Below are positions 16,116 through 24,624 of a stretch of DNA of 64,000 nucleotides, in pieces. Under the pieces are notes generated by a model, which saw only the letters and a program-made list of their open reading frames with translations, was not told the DNA's origin and ran no database searches. The stretch is from SBBG01 sp033717875 (GTDB lineage Bacteria; Pseudomonadota; Gammaproteobacteria; Ga0077554; Ga007554): assembly GCA_033717875.1 (NCBI GenBank), contig JADDKJ010000014.1:12872-76871 (forward strand). Reading direction: 5' to 3'. Within the stretch, counting starts at the first letter, position 1. The number at the start of each line of letters is the position of its first letter. The translations under genes were made by a program, and so were the position numbers.

Positions 16116-17159
16116 TTATGGGTGCGACATTGCGGTGGATGCGCGAGGGAGATCCAGAAAGGTGAACGGTGTGCCCGAGACGGTGTATAAGTGGGTGCCT
16201 CTGTCTTCAGCCGCGTTGACCTCGATGATGGCGAGCGCCTCGAAGCCGCCGGCTGGCGATGGCTGTGCGGTTACTATCGTCCCTACGCCTTGCTTGCCTG
16301 TGTTACCGGCCGCATGCACCGCATCGCCCGGATGAGGCGTGGCATTCGTTGCGATGTGGGCAAGATACATGCGGCGCTTGATCGTGCCCAGGTAGTGGAC
16401 GCGCGCGACGATTTCCTGGCCGGGATAGCAGCCCTTCGTGAAACTGACGCCGCCGAGGGTGTCGAGGTTGACCATCTGCGGCACGAAGGTGTCCGCCGTG
16501 GCGGTGTGGACGGTGGGGATGCCGGCGCGGATGTCGAGTAGATCCCATACATTGGCGCCCACAGGCGTGACGTGAGGGTGCAGCGTGGCCCAGATTTCCT
16601 TGATAGTATCGACGGGTCCGATGATTTCAAAGCGTGGCTGTGCGCCAGGGACGCGAATGATGGTTGATCCGGTTGCATTGCCGACACCATCGACCGACTC
16701 TGGCGCACCGCTGAGTATTTTCGCGGCGTCAGGCCCGGCAAGGCCAATGCGGATCAGCGTGTCGCTGGCATCTTCCAGTGTCACCTTGGCGCGCAACACG
16801 AACATGCGCAGACGCTTCAAGGTGGGTTCGACGATTTCCAGCGGCAGGCGCAGATAATACGCGCCGTCACGCATGAAGAGGCGAAAGCACGCCAGCATGC
16901 GTCCCTTCGGGCTGCAATAAGCGCTCAATTGGCTGCGTTGTTCCGAAACTTCGCGCACATCGTTTGTGAACTGGCTCTGAAGAAATGTCGCCGCATCCGC
17001 GCCGCTTACCTTGATCAGTCCCAGGTGCGACAGATCCGCGAGCACGTTTTCCCTGTTCGCGGCCTGAAGCTCCTGTGCGGAGTCGCCGAAATGACGGACG
17101 CCGCCATTTTCGATAACGGCGCCGGCGTCTTCAAGAAATGTTTTCCACTCGCTATTCAT
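16116..17159 (-). CDS. ygfZ: Folate-binding protein YgfZ (Fe-S enzyme maintenance)
   Basis: A GcvT-like folate-binding protein that supports certain Fe-S enzymes such as MiaB. The signature KGCYPGQEIVARVHYLG (KGCYxGQE motif with its essential Cys) is present around residues 240-256. The protein is 347 residues from ATG 17159; a TTG three codons upstream is possible but less likely. It is divergent from sdhC with a 128-bp gap that probably holds both promoters. Pairing with the succinate dehydrogenase genes is also seen in other proteobacteria and fits an Fe-S context. Confidence 0.92.
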   Translation of the reverse strand: MNSEWKTFLEDAGAVIENGGVRHFGDSAQELQAANRENVLADLSHLGLIKVSGADAATFLQSQFTNDVREVSEQRSQLSAYCSPKGRMLACFRLFMRDGAYYLRLPLEIVEPTLKRLRMFVLRAKVTLEDASDTLIRIGLAGPDAAKILSGAPESVDGVGNATGSTIIRVPGAQPRFEIIGPVDTIKEIWATLHPHVTPVGANVWDLLDIRAGIPTVHTATADTFVPQMVNLDTLGGVSFTKGCYPGQEIVARVHYLGTIKRRMYLAHIATNATPHPGDAVHAAGNTGKQGVGTIVTAQPSPAGGFEALAIIEVNAAEDRGTHLYTVSGTPFTFLDLPRASTAMSHP

Positions 17160-17287
17160 GGTTATCAATGGTTCTCGACTCGCAGGCTACAATGATAACG
17201 AATCTTCCGTAACGGCGTAATACATGGCAAACTGCGATACGATCTTGGCTCTTAAACTCGCACCTTGCGTAAGCCGATATAAACAGC

Positions 17288-17671
17288 ATGATGACGGATA
17301 AGAAGAATCGTCCCGTTTTTCTCGATCTGCGGCGTATCCGCCTGCCGGTGGTGGCGGTACTTTCCATCGCGCACCGTATCACCGGTGTGGCGATGTGTCT
17401 TTCGATTCCCTTCGTCATTTATCTGCTGGGACTGTCATTGCGCGACGCGCAGGGCTATGCACAGGCACTGGCGATACTCGACAGCCCGCCCGTTCGTTTC
17501 CTCGTTGTGACGCTGTCATGGGCATTATCGCATCATTTCCTGGCGGGCATCCGGTTTCTGCTGATCGACATGGAAATTGGTGTCGAGCGCGATGTCGCGC
17601 GTCGTAGCGCACGGCTGGTCAACGTGGCCGGGCTGATCGTGCCTGTGCTGCTGGCGCTGGTGTTGCTATGA
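17288..17671 (+). CDS. sdhC: Succinate dehydrogenase cytochrome b556 subunit
   Basis: Membrane anchor of complex II, 127 residues, three predicted helices. The opening RPVFLDLRRIRLPVVAVLSI with SIAHRITGV is the family signature, and HHFLAGIRFLLID carries the haem b histidine region. It binds ubiquinone together with SdhD. The first gene of sdhCDAB; its stop overlaps the sdhD start (ATGA). Confidence 0.95.
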   Translation: MMTDKKNRPVFLDLRRIRLPVVAVLSIAHRITGVAMCLSIPFVIYLLGLSLRDAQGYAQALAILDSPPVRFLVVTLSWALSHHFLAGIRFLLIDMEIGVERDVARRSARLVNVAGLIVPVLLALVLL

Positions 17672-18006
17672 TGTGGAGCGCCTCCGGCTTCCGCGCCTGG
17701 CTGCTGCAACGTGTCAGCGCGGCTTATATGGCGATTTATATCCTGCTGTTCTTGCTGCATCTGGCGTTCGACGCTCCCGATTCTTATCAGGAGTGGCGGG
17801 CATGGATGATGCTTCCCTTCATCGCGGTGGCAAGCTTCATATTTTTCGCCATGCTATTGACGCATGCCTGGATCGGGTTGCGCGATGTAATCATCGACTA
17901 TGTGCATCCTATGGGGATTCGTTTCGTCCTGTTGGCGCTGGTGGCCGGCGGGTTGTTGATGCTGGGCGTGTGGGTGTTGCGCGTATTGCTGATGGGAGTG
18001 TCATGA
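17668..18006 (+). CDS. sdhD: Succinate dehydrogenase membrane anchor subunit
   Basis: A 112-residue anchor with three hydrophobic helices. The segment THAWIGLRDVIIDYVHP near residue 70 holds the haem-ligand His and the Asp-Tyr pair of the quinone site. It starts within the sdhC stop and ends within the sdhA start, so sdhC, D and A are translationally linked. Confidence 0.95.
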   Translation: MMWSASGFRAWLLQRVSAAYMAIYILLFLLHLAFDAPDSYQEWRAWMMLPFIAVASFIFFAMLLTHAWIGLRDVIIDYVHPMGIRFVLLALVAGGLLMLGVWVLRVLLMGVS

Positions 18007-19781
18007 GCCAGACAAGAAGCCAGGTGGCGAAACGAAGGTTCGACGTGCTGGTGATCGGCGCGGGCGGTGGCGGCTTGCGCGCCGCGTTGCAACTGGCGCA
18101 GGCCGAGGCCAATGTCGCCGTGGTGTCCAAGGTATTTCCCACCCGTTCGCACACCGTGGCCGCGCAGGGCGGCATGAACGCGGCGCTGGCCAACGTGCTG
18201 CCGGACAATTGGCACTGGCATATGTACGACACCGTCAAGGGTGGCGACTACCTTGGCGATCAGGACGCCATCGAATACATGTGCCGCGCCGCGCCCAGGC
18301 TGGTGATCGAACTCGAGCACATCGGCGTGCCGTTCTCGCGTCTCGACAACGGTAAGATCTACCAGCGTCCCTTCGGCGGCCAGAGCCAGAACTTCGGTGG
18401 TGAACAGGCGGCGCGCACCTGCGCCGCGGCTGATCGCACCGGGCACGCTATCCTGCATGCGCTGTATCAGCAGAACATCCGCGCAAAGACCCATTTTTTC
18501 GATGAATATTTCGCCATTGATCTGATCAAGGACGACGAAGGTTATATTCTCGGCGCGGTGGCGTTGGAGATCGAGTCCGGCGAGCCGCTGATCATCGAGG
18601 CCAAGGCCACGTTGCTGGCGACCGGCGGGGCGGGGCAGTTGTTCCGAACCAACACCAATGCCCGCATCAATACCGGCGATGGCATGGCAATGGCGCTGCG
18701 CGCCGGCATTCCGTTGCAGGACATGGAGTTCTTCCAGTTTCATCCCACCGGCATCGCCGGCAAAGGCATGCTGATCACCGAAGGCGCGCGCGGCGAGGGC
18801 GGTTATCTCATCAACTGCGAGGGCGAGCGTTTCATGGAGCGCTATGCGCCGCATGCCAAGGATTTGGCTAGCCGCGATGTGGTCAGTCGCGCCATCGCCA
18901 CCGAGGTGCGCGAGGGACGGGGTTGCGGGCCGAACAAGGATTATGTGCTGCTCAAGGTCGATCATCTGGGCGCCGACGTGATCCGCAAGCGCCTGCCAGG
19001 CATACGCGACATGGTGCGGACCTTTCTACATACCGATCCCATTGATACGCCGATCCCCGTATTTCCCACCGCGCATTACACCATGGGCGGCATTCCGACC
19101 AACCGTTTCGGCCAGGTGGTTGCGCCGCAGCAGCAGGGGCCGGAGGAGCCGATGCCCGGCCTGTATGCCGTGGGCGAGTGCGCCTGCGTTTCGGTACACG
19201 GCGCCAACCGGCTGGGTGGCAATTCGTTGCTGGATATCGTGGTCTTCGGCCGCGCCGCCGGCAACCACATCATCGAATATCTGCGCGAGCACCGCTATAC
19301 GCGGTCCTTGCCCAAGGATGGCGCGGCGCCCGCTTTGGAGCGCTTGGCGCGCTGGCAGCGGCGCGGCGAGGGTGAGTCGGTGGATGCGCTGCGCGCCGAG
19401 TTGAAACGCGTCATGGAACACTATTGCGGTGTTTTTCGTACCGAAGAGGTGCTGAGCGAGGGTGTGCAGAAGGTGCGGGAAATCGAGCAGCGCTTGCAGA
19501 ACGTCTATCTTCAGGATCACAGCGCCATCTTCAACACCGCGCGCATCGAGGCCCTGGAGCTGGAGAATCTGGTCGACATCGCGCTGGCCACGGTCAGCAG
19601 CGCCCTGGCGCGCAAGGAAAGCCGCGGCGCCCACTCGCGCATCGATTATCCCGAGCGTGACGATGTTCGCTGGCTCAAGCACAGCCTGTATTTCAAGGAT
19701 AACCGTCAGATCGACTACAAGCCGGTGCGCATGAAGCCGCTGACGGTGGAGAGTTTTCCGCCGAAAGCGAGGGTATACTGA
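18003..19781 (+). CDS. sdhA: Succinate dehydrogenase flavoprotein subunit
   Basis: Catalytic subunit of complex II, 592 residues, close to E. coli SdhA (588). The FAD motif VIGAGGGGLRAALQLAQ starts at residue 17. SHTVAAQGGMNAAL contains the His that binds FAD covalently, and FHPTGIAGKGMLITEGARGE forms the active-site region. The frame stays open upstream through sdhD, but ATG 18003, which overlaps the sdhD stop, fits the family start. Flavinylation should depend on SdhE, encoded two genes downstream. Confidence 0.97.
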   Translation: MSQTRSQVAKRRFDVLVIGAGGGGLRAALQLAQAEANVAVVSKVFPTRSHTVAAQGGMNAALANVLPDNWHWHMYDTVKGGDYLGDQDAIEYMCRAAPRLVIELEHIGVPFSRLDNGKIYQRPFGGQSQNFGGEQAARTCAAADRTGHAILHALYQQNIRAKTHFFDEYFAIDLIKDDEGYILGAVALEIESGEPLIIEAKATLLATGGAGQLFRTNTNARINTGDGMAMALRAGIPLQDMEFFQFHPTGIAGKGMLITEGARGEGGYLINCEGERFMERYAPHAKDLASRDVVSRAIATEVREGRGCGPNKDYVLLKVDHLGADVIRKRLPGIRDMVRTFLHTDPIDTPIPVFPTAHYTMGGIPTNRFGQVVAPQQQGPEEPMPGLYAVGECACVSVHGANRLGGNSLLDIVVFGRAAGNHIIEYLREHRYTRSLPKDGAAPALERLARWQRRGEGESVDALRAELKRVMEHYCGVFRTEEVLSEGVQKVREIEQRLQNVYLQDHSAIFNTARIEALELENLVDIALATVSSALARKESRGAHSRIDYPERDDVRWLKHSLYFKDNRQIDYKPVRMKPLTVESFPPKARVY

Positions 19782-19782
19782 T

Positions 19783-20484
19783 ATGCGCTTCTCGATCTAT
19801 CGTTATAACCCGGAAACCGACGCCGTGCCCCGCATGCAGGAGTGCGAACTGCCGGACAACGACATTGTCCCCGGCATGATGCTGCTCGATGCGCTGCGCC
19901 TGCTCAAGGCCAAGGACGAAACCCTCACCTTCCGGCATTCCTGTGGCGAGGGGGTGTGCGGTTCGGACGCGATCAACATCAATGGCCGCAATGGCCTGTC
20001 GTGCATCACGCCGCTGTCCGGTCTCAAGCAGCCCATCGAAATCAGGCCGCTGCCCGGCATGCCGGTGATCCGCGACCTGGTGGTCGATCTCAGCCAGTTC
20101 TACCATCAATACCGCGCCATCAAGCCTTATCTCATCGTGCATGACCCCGAGCCGGAAACCGAATACCTGCAAGCACCGGAGGAGCGTGACCAGCTCGATG
20201 GGCTGTACGAGTGCATCCTGTGTGGCTGCTGTTCCACCGCCTGCCCGTCGTTCTGGTGGAACCCCGATAAATTCCGCGGGCCGGCGGCCCTGCTTCAGTC
20301 TTATCGCTTTCTCGCCGACAGCCGCGATCAGGCCACGGCCGAGCGTCTGGAGGAGCTGGAAGGTCCTTACCGGCTTTTCCGCTGCCACACCGTGATGAAT
20401 TGTGTCGATGTTTGTCCCAAGGGCCTGAATCCCACCAAGGCGATCGGGCAGATCAAGAAACTCATGCTGAAACATATGGTCTAG
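19783..20484 (+). CDS. sdhB: Succinate dehydrogenase iron-sulfur subunit
   Basis: A 233-residue electron-transfer subunit. The 2Fe-2S site is CGEGVCGSDAININGRNGLSC, cysteines near residues 55-75. The 4Fe-4S and 3Fe-4S ligands come from CILCGCCSTACPSFWW near residue 145 and CHTVMNCVDVCPKGLNP near residue 204. It starts one base after the sdhA stop. All three clusters are intact, so complex II should be functional. Confidence 0.97.
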   Translation: MRFSIYRYNPETDAVPRMQECELPDNDIVPGMMLLDALRLLKAKDETLTFRHSCGEGVCGSDAININGRNGLSCITPLSGLKQPIEIRPLPGMPVIRDLVVDLSQFYHQYRAIKPYLIVHDPEPETEYLQAPEERDQLDGLYECILCGCCSTACPSFWWNPDKFRGPAALLQSYRFLADSRDQATAERLEELEGPYRLFRCHTVMNCVDVCPKGLNPTKAIGQIKKLMLKHMV

Positions 20485-20487
20485 AGC

Positions 20488-20739
20488 ATGGACCGCACGC
20501 TCGATCGTACGCGCTTGCATTGGCAGTGCCGACGCGGCATGCTGGAACTGGATATCATGCTCGGCGAGTTCCTTGAGGCCCGGTTCGATGAACTTGATGC
20601 TACAGAAAAGCGGGCCTTTGCCGATTTATTGAACTATCCTGATGCCGTTTTGCTCGAATATATCATGGGGCGCATGATCCCCACTGACAGGACTATTGCC
20701 AATGTCGTCACCAAAATCCGCCACGCCCCTGCAAGTTGA
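20488..20739 (+). CDS. sdhE: FAD assembly factor SdhE
   Basis: An 83-residue YgfY/SdhE family protein that promotes covalent attachment of FAD to SdhA. The family motif RGMLELD (RGxxE) is at residues 16-22. It starts 3 bp after sdhB, directly placing the assembly factor in the sdh operon, and overlaps the following ygfX-like gene by 38 bp. Confidence 0.94.
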   Translation: MDRTLDRTRLHWQCRRGMLELDIMLGEFLEARFDELDATEKRAFADLLNYPDAVLLEYIMGRMIPTDRTIANVVTKIRHAPAS

Positions 20740-21184
20740 TGTGCGCTATTCCCCCTGGCTGGCGGGATTGACGCTGTTCGTGCATGGCGGCGCGCTTGCC
20801 ATTCTCCTGCCGCTCGCCTTTTCGCTCTGGGCGAAGGCCGTGCTGGCGGGCGTCATCACGGCGAGCCTGGCGTACATCCTCAACACCCACGCACTGCTGC
20901 GCCATGAGCGCGCCGTGTTGCGGCTGATCTGGGGCAGCGACGACGACTGGACATTACACACCGCGCGCGGCGAGGCTGTTGTCGCGCGATTGTTACCAGG
21001 TAGTTATGTGCATCCACTGCTGGTGGTGCTCAACTTCGAGATCAATGTGTCCGATATAAACGGACGTATACCGTCACGGGCGCGCCGCCGGTCGGTGGTG
21101 CTTGCGCCGGACAGCAGCGATGCGGCAACGCTGCGCAGGTTGCGCGCGCGGTTGAATTTCTTTCTGCCGGAAGACAGGAAGTAG
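20702..21184 (+). CDS. ygfX: YgfX-like membrane protein (CptA family)
   Basis: A 160-residue protein with two close transmembrane segments (LAGLTLFVHGGALAILLPLA and WAKAVLAGVITASLAYIL) near the N-terminus and a soluble C-terminal half (ADSS region ending LRARLNFFLPEDRK). This layout and its place after sdhE match YgfX. In E. coli the ygfY-ygfX pair was once proposed as a toxin-antitoxin system (CptBA), though YgfY is now known as SdhE. Here it overlaps sdhE by 38 bp. A role in sdh biogenesis or membrane function is possible. Confidence 0.78.
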   Translation: MSSPKSATPLQVDVRYSPWLAGLTLFVHGGALAILLPLAFSLWAKAVLAGVITASLAYILNTHALLRHERAVLRLIWGSDDDWTLHTARGEAVVARLLPGSYVHPLLVVLNFEINVSDINGRIPSRARRRSVVLAPDSSDAATLRRLRARLNFFLPEDRK

Positions 21185-21223
21185 GTCGGGTTTAACCTTA
21201 CAACTCAACGAGAGGATTGCTGA

Positions 21224-21469
21224 ATGAACAAAACGCTGATTGGTGCCGGAGTCATTGCTCTTGCGACCCTGTTTGGCGCGTCCACCCTGGCTATCGCCGG
21301 TGACAAGAAGGGCGAGCCAGAGGGTATGGCGGAAGTAGAGCACGGTGAACACAAGGCCAAGGGCCATGACAAGCATGGCAAGATGGATAAGGCGGACAAA
21401 AAAGCCGCTAAGCAGGGGGAGGCAGGGGAACACGCCAAGAAAAAAGACGACAAGGACATTCCCAAATAG
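21224..21469 (+). CDS. Small exported His/Lys-rich protein
   Basis: An 81-residue protein preceded by a good Shine-Dalgarno (GAGAGGA). The signal peptide is MNKTLIGAGVIALATLFGAS with probable cleavage after AIAG. The mature part is highly charged and rich in Lys, His, Asp and Glu (HGEHKAKGHDKHGKMDK), suggesting periplasmic metal or polyanion binding. No family is recognised. It is separated from ygfX by 39 bp and ends at a hairpin terminator before the convergent sulfur dioxygenase gene. Confidence 0.75.
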   Translation: MNKTLIGAGVIALATLFGASTLAIAGDKKGEPEGMAEVEHGEHKAKGHDKHGKMDKADKKAAKQGEAGEHAKKKDDKDIPK

Positions 21470-21494
21470 GTCGATTCGATTCCGTCTCACAAAC

Positions 21495-21522
21495 AGCGCC
21501 CCTGCCCGGGGCGCTTTCATTT
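21495..21522. terminator. Intrinsic terminator between convergent genes
   Basis: AGCGCCCC at 21495-21502 pairs with GGGGCGCT at 21508-21515 around a 5-nt loop, followed by TTCATTT. It lies between the small exported protein gene and the sulfur dioxygenase gene, so it can stop transcription from the plus strand. Confidence 0.7.
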
Positions 21523-21531
21523 CTGGGGCCC

Positions 21532-22287
21532 TCAGCCCTGCAAGTGCGAATCAATCCCGCACGGCCCCCGGAATTCCTCCGGCACGTCCGGCGGGCATTC
21601 GCCGCATAACACATTGCCCGGCACCGCGAAATCCATTTTACGTGGATAAGGCAGCTTCAGGCTGTTCATGATTCCCACGAACTCCTCCAGGGTCTTGCCG
21701 GCCAGGCGGGGGTTGCGCGCCTTTTCCTGGCCGATGCTCGAAACCTGCCGTCCCGCATAATCGTGTCCCGGATATACCAGCGTTTCATCGGGCAGGGCAA
21801 AAAATTTCTGCTGAATGGATTGATAAAGTGCTACGGGATCGCCGCTCTGAAAATCGGTACGCCCGCAGCCGTCGATCAGTAAGGCATCGCCGCTGAACAA
21901 CAGCGTGTGCGTGCCGTCGTCGAGCAGGTAGGCATGATGGGCAGAGGTGTGGCCTGGTGTATAGAGCGGATGCAGCGTGATCGCGCCGAACCGGAATGGT
22001 TCGCCTTCCCGCAGCCCGGCGTCGCGGCAGGGAATGTCATCCATCGCCGGCCCCGTGATTTTGCTGCCTAGCAGGTATTTCAGCTTGCGCGCGCCGGTGA
22101 GATGATCGGCGTGAATATGCGTCTCGATGGTATAGATGAGCTTCAGCCCGAGTTGCTGCAACACCTGCTGGTCGCGTTCCACGGTTTCCAGCACGGGATC
22201 GATCAGCAACGCCTGGCCGGTGTCGCGGCAGCCGAGCAGGTAGGTGTAGCTCGATGAGTTGGGTTCGAACAGTTGTCTGAATATCAT
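21532..22287 (-). CDS. Persulfide (sulfur) dioxygenase, ETHE1 family
   Basis: A metallo-beta-lactamase-fold enzyme of 251 residues that oxidises glutathione persulfide to sulfite and glutathione using mononuclear iron. Characteristic motifs are THIHADHLTGARKLK near residues 56-70, GHTSAHHAYLL near 110, and SGDALLIDGCGRTDFQSGD near 130. The C-terminal extension includes PGNVLCGECPPDVPEEF. It fits sulfide or sulfane-sulfur detoxification in a sulfur-metabolising organism. No rhodanese or sqr gene is adjacent in this window. Confidence 0.92.
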   Translation of the reverse strand: MIFRQLFEPNSSSYTYLLGCRDTGQALLIDPVLETVERDQQVLQQLGLKLIYTIETHIHADHLTGARKLKYLLGSKITGPAMDDIPCRDAGLREGEPFRFGAITLHPLYTPGHTSAHHAYLLDDGTHTLLFSGDALLIDGCGRTDFQSGDPVALYQSIQQKFFALPDETLVYPGHDYAGRQVSSIGQEKARNPRLAGKTLEEFVGIMNSLKLPYPRKMDFAVPGNVLCGECPPDVPEEFRGPCGIDSHLQG

Positions 22288-22308
22288 AGCGTCTCTTCCC
22301 CTGTTACG

Positions 22309-23538
22309 TCATGGCGACCATTCAAGGTGCAGGGTGCTGGCCCATGCCTGTTCGAGATGGGTGGCCACGGATTGCGTGGTGATTTCATCCAATTGCTTCA
22401 GTCGTTCATTCATGGATGGATGGCGTCCAAGGTAGATCGCCTCGCGCGCCAGCCGTTCCATGCACTCTTCTGGATCATCTTCCGCAATCAGCATGGCGGA
22501 GCGCAAGTGGCAGCGGGAGTTTTCAACTTCATCGGCGCCGGGGCCTGATCTTATGAGCTGTTGCAGAATCTCTTCCACCGCCGCGCGGCATTCCTGTGTG
22601 CGTTCCGGTTCGCAGGCGGTCTGCATCAGCCACAGCCCACAGTCGGAATATAACTCAAGGCGCGACTGAATGGCGTAGGCCAGACCGCGCCGCTCGCGGA
22701 TTTCCTGAAACAGCCGTGAAGAGACGCCGCCGCCCAGCAGATGATTGGCGAGCAACAGCGACGGATAACGTTCGTCACCGATAGGCAGCGTCTTCATTGT
22801 CCATACCAGATGGCTTTGCGCCAGATCATGGCGGGCGCGATGACGGCCGCTGGCGAAGCGTGGCGCGGATGATGGGGAGGCAGTGCCCGGCGGCAGGGCG
22901 GCCAGCGGCGCGCAGGCTTTCACCAGCGTGGTATGGTCCACTGCGCCGGCGGCCACCACCAATAATCGGTCGCCAGTGAGCAGGCCGCGCAGATAGGTGT
23001 GCATGCCTGCGGCGGTGGCCTGTTCGATGACCGCCTGGCGGCCGAGGATCGGCCAGCCGATGGCATGATCGGGCCATGCCAGTTCAACCGCCGTTTCTTC
23101 CACCGCTTCCTCGGGCGCGTCCTCGATCATCGCCATCTCTTGCAAGACGACTTCGCGCTCCACGGCCAGATCGCCTTCATTGAAGCGCGGCGTGAGCAGC
23201 ATGGCGATGAAGAGGTCGAGCAGCTCCCCCATCTCCTGCGCCGGCACCAGTCCATGCAACGCCGTCAGTTCCCGCCCGGTATGAGCATTGACCTGCCCGC
23301 CCATCGCCTCGAAGCACCGCGCCAGCGCCAGCGCGTCATGACCGTCGCAGCCCTTGAACAGCAGATGCTCCAGCAGATGGGCGTAACCGGCCTGCGCCGG
23401 GTTCTGGTGACGTCCGCCATTCAGGATCCACACACCGAGCGAGGTGCTGTGCGCGGCGGGCAATTTGCGGCTGATGATGGTGACGCCGTTGGCGAGGAGG
23501 GTGGTGCGGATGTCGTTGTTGGGGGTGTGGCTGTGCAA
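22309..23538 (-). CDS. M16 family zinc peptidase
   Basis: A 409-residue insulinase-like (pitrilysin family) protein. The inverted zinc motif HLLEH is near residue 54 (AGYAHLLEHLLFKG), with the distal Glu in the segment ELTALHGLVPAQEM or just after. The C-terminal half is the second M16 domain. It resembles the processing-peptidase-like (PqqL/YmxG) single-subunit forms; the substrate is unknown. It is divergent from the IS element and lies 21 bp upstream of the sulfur dioxygenase gene, perhaps in one operon with it. Confidence 0.9.
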   Translation of the reverse strand: MHSHTPNNDIRTTLLANGVTIISRKLPAAHSTSLGVWILNGGRHQNPAQAGYAHLLEHLLFKGCDGHDALALARCFEAMGGQVNAHTGRELTALHGLVPAQEMGELLDLFIAMLLTPRFNEGDLAVEREVVLQEMAMIEDAPEEAVEETAVELAWPDHAIGWPILGRQAVIEQATAAGMHTYLRGLLTGDRLLVVAAGAVDHTTLVKACAPLAALPPGTASPSSAPRFASGRHRARHDLAQSHLVWTMKTLPIGDERYPSLLLANHLLGGGVSSRLFQEIRERRGLAYAIQSRLELYSDCGLWLMQTACEPERTQECRAAVEEILQQLIRSGPGADEVENSRCHLRSAMLIAEDDPEECMERLAREAIYLGRHPSMNERLKQLDEITTQSVATHLEQAWASTLHLEWSP

Positions 23539-23743
23539 TGTTGGAACCTCGGGAACGGGGACACTTTACTGCCAGGGAGATGATGCGCACCAAGCAAGTG
23601 CGCGCTCAATGGCGGGTTGCTTTATCGTGGTGCATCGAGGCTGTGCTGTCTGCCGGATACTAATTTCATCTTATCATGTTTATATTTGATTTTGGGTCAT
23701 GACTATAGATGCGGCCATGTGAAGTTTGAAGTCAACCTTTGAC

Positions 23744-23810
23744 GTAGGTGCGGATTCATCCGCACAGCACTGTAAAACGTACCCATTAATGCGGATGAAT
23801 CCGCACCTAC
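23744..23810. repeat. Hairpin repeat nested in the IS element
   Basis: Two perfect 21-bp arms (GTAGGTGCGGATTCATCCGCA at 23744-23764, complement at 23790-23810) around a 25-bp loop. Imperfect outer arms extend it to about 23704 and 23838 (GTGAAGTTTGAAGT and complement). It could be a small repeat inserted near the IS end or a duplicated IS end. Confidence 0.75.
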
Positions 23811-23834
23811 AACTTCAAACTTCACCTGGCCACA

Positions 23835-24516
23835 TCAATAGTTAAGGGGATTGTTTCGGCACAATTTCAGGATGATGAGATAGAGATCCTGCTGTCTGTG
23901 ATTGAACCGAAATTCACATTCTTTCAGGTGCAAATAGAACGTATGTTTATTCATACCGCGAAAACGAGTCAATCGGGATTTGGCATATCCCCAAGCCTTC
24001 GATGCCATTGATATGGGTCTTGTCCCTCACGAATTCATCCTTGCCATGGTCGACACGAAGGTGTTTCCCGTAGCCCACATCGACCAGGCCATTATACCCG
24101 CGCCAGCCATCGGAATAGATGACGCTCTCGAGCGTGACACGCCCCCGGATAATTGCCTGGAACGTGGTTTTTCTGCAATCGGGCACGATTTCAGTATAGA
24201 CACAGCCATTACGTTTGAAGACGCCGAAGACGGCTGTTTTGCCGAATGCCCCACGCCCTCGTTTACCTCTGATGCGTTTGGCGCCAAAGTAAGATTCGTC
24301 GACTTCAATCTCCCCCGAGAACGGCGACTGGCGCTCACAGTAATCAGCAATGCGTTCACGAATGCCTCGCAAGTATCGATTGACTGTGTTGCGGTTACGC
24401 TGCGTCAACGCACTAATCTGGGTGGCGTCCAAATCCAGGGCAAACAGACGAACCAGCTGCCGAAATTGACGCTTACTGATTCGTGCACGAATTGCGTACC
24501 TGTTTTTCATCGCCAT
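23835..24516 (-). pseudogene. IS1595-type transposase, frameshifted near the C-terminus
   Basis: Reads from 24516 with MKNRYAIRARISKRQFRQLV; the DDE catalytic region is visible in IEVDESYFGAKRIRGKRGRG and VIYSDGWRGYNGLVDVGYGK, and the HINGIEG motif follows. Around 23990 two bases appear to be missing: the frame then stops after SFSRYE, whereas the other frame continues FWGYAKSRLTRFRG to a TGA at 23835-23837. That continuation is the usual IS1595 C-terminus. A sequencing error is the other explanation. Confidence 0.85.
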
Positions 24517-24624
24517 GACAATAGGTTAGCTCCACTTTGCTCACCCTTAACTAGTCATGACCCTTGATTTTATGTAACTATTCAGCGCCTTCCTTCATTC
24601 TATCCAGCTTTTCTTGAATGAAGT

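Larger units (their letters stand above)
23694..24563. mobile_element. IS1595-family-like insertion sequence with 8-bp target duplication
   Basis: An 870-bp element with terminal inverted repeats GGGTCATGACTA at 23694-23705 and its complement at 24552-24563. It is flanked by an exact 8-bp direct repeat TTGATTTT at 23686-23693 and 24564-24571. Eight-bp duplications and a DDE transposase of this type match the IS1595 family. The transposase is frameshifted, so this copy is probably immobile on its own. A 21-bp inverted repeat is nested between the transposase and the left end. Confidence 0.9.

Noticed and set aside
17673..18002. Upstream extension of sdhA through sdhD (frame open for 110 more codons)
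   Set aside because: Extra residues are not related to SdhA; the ATG at 18003 overlapping the sdhD stop fits the family start.
23744..23810. CRISPR array from the repeated 21-mers
   Set aside because: There are only two arms in inverted, not direct, orientation; no array of spacers is seen anywhere in the window.
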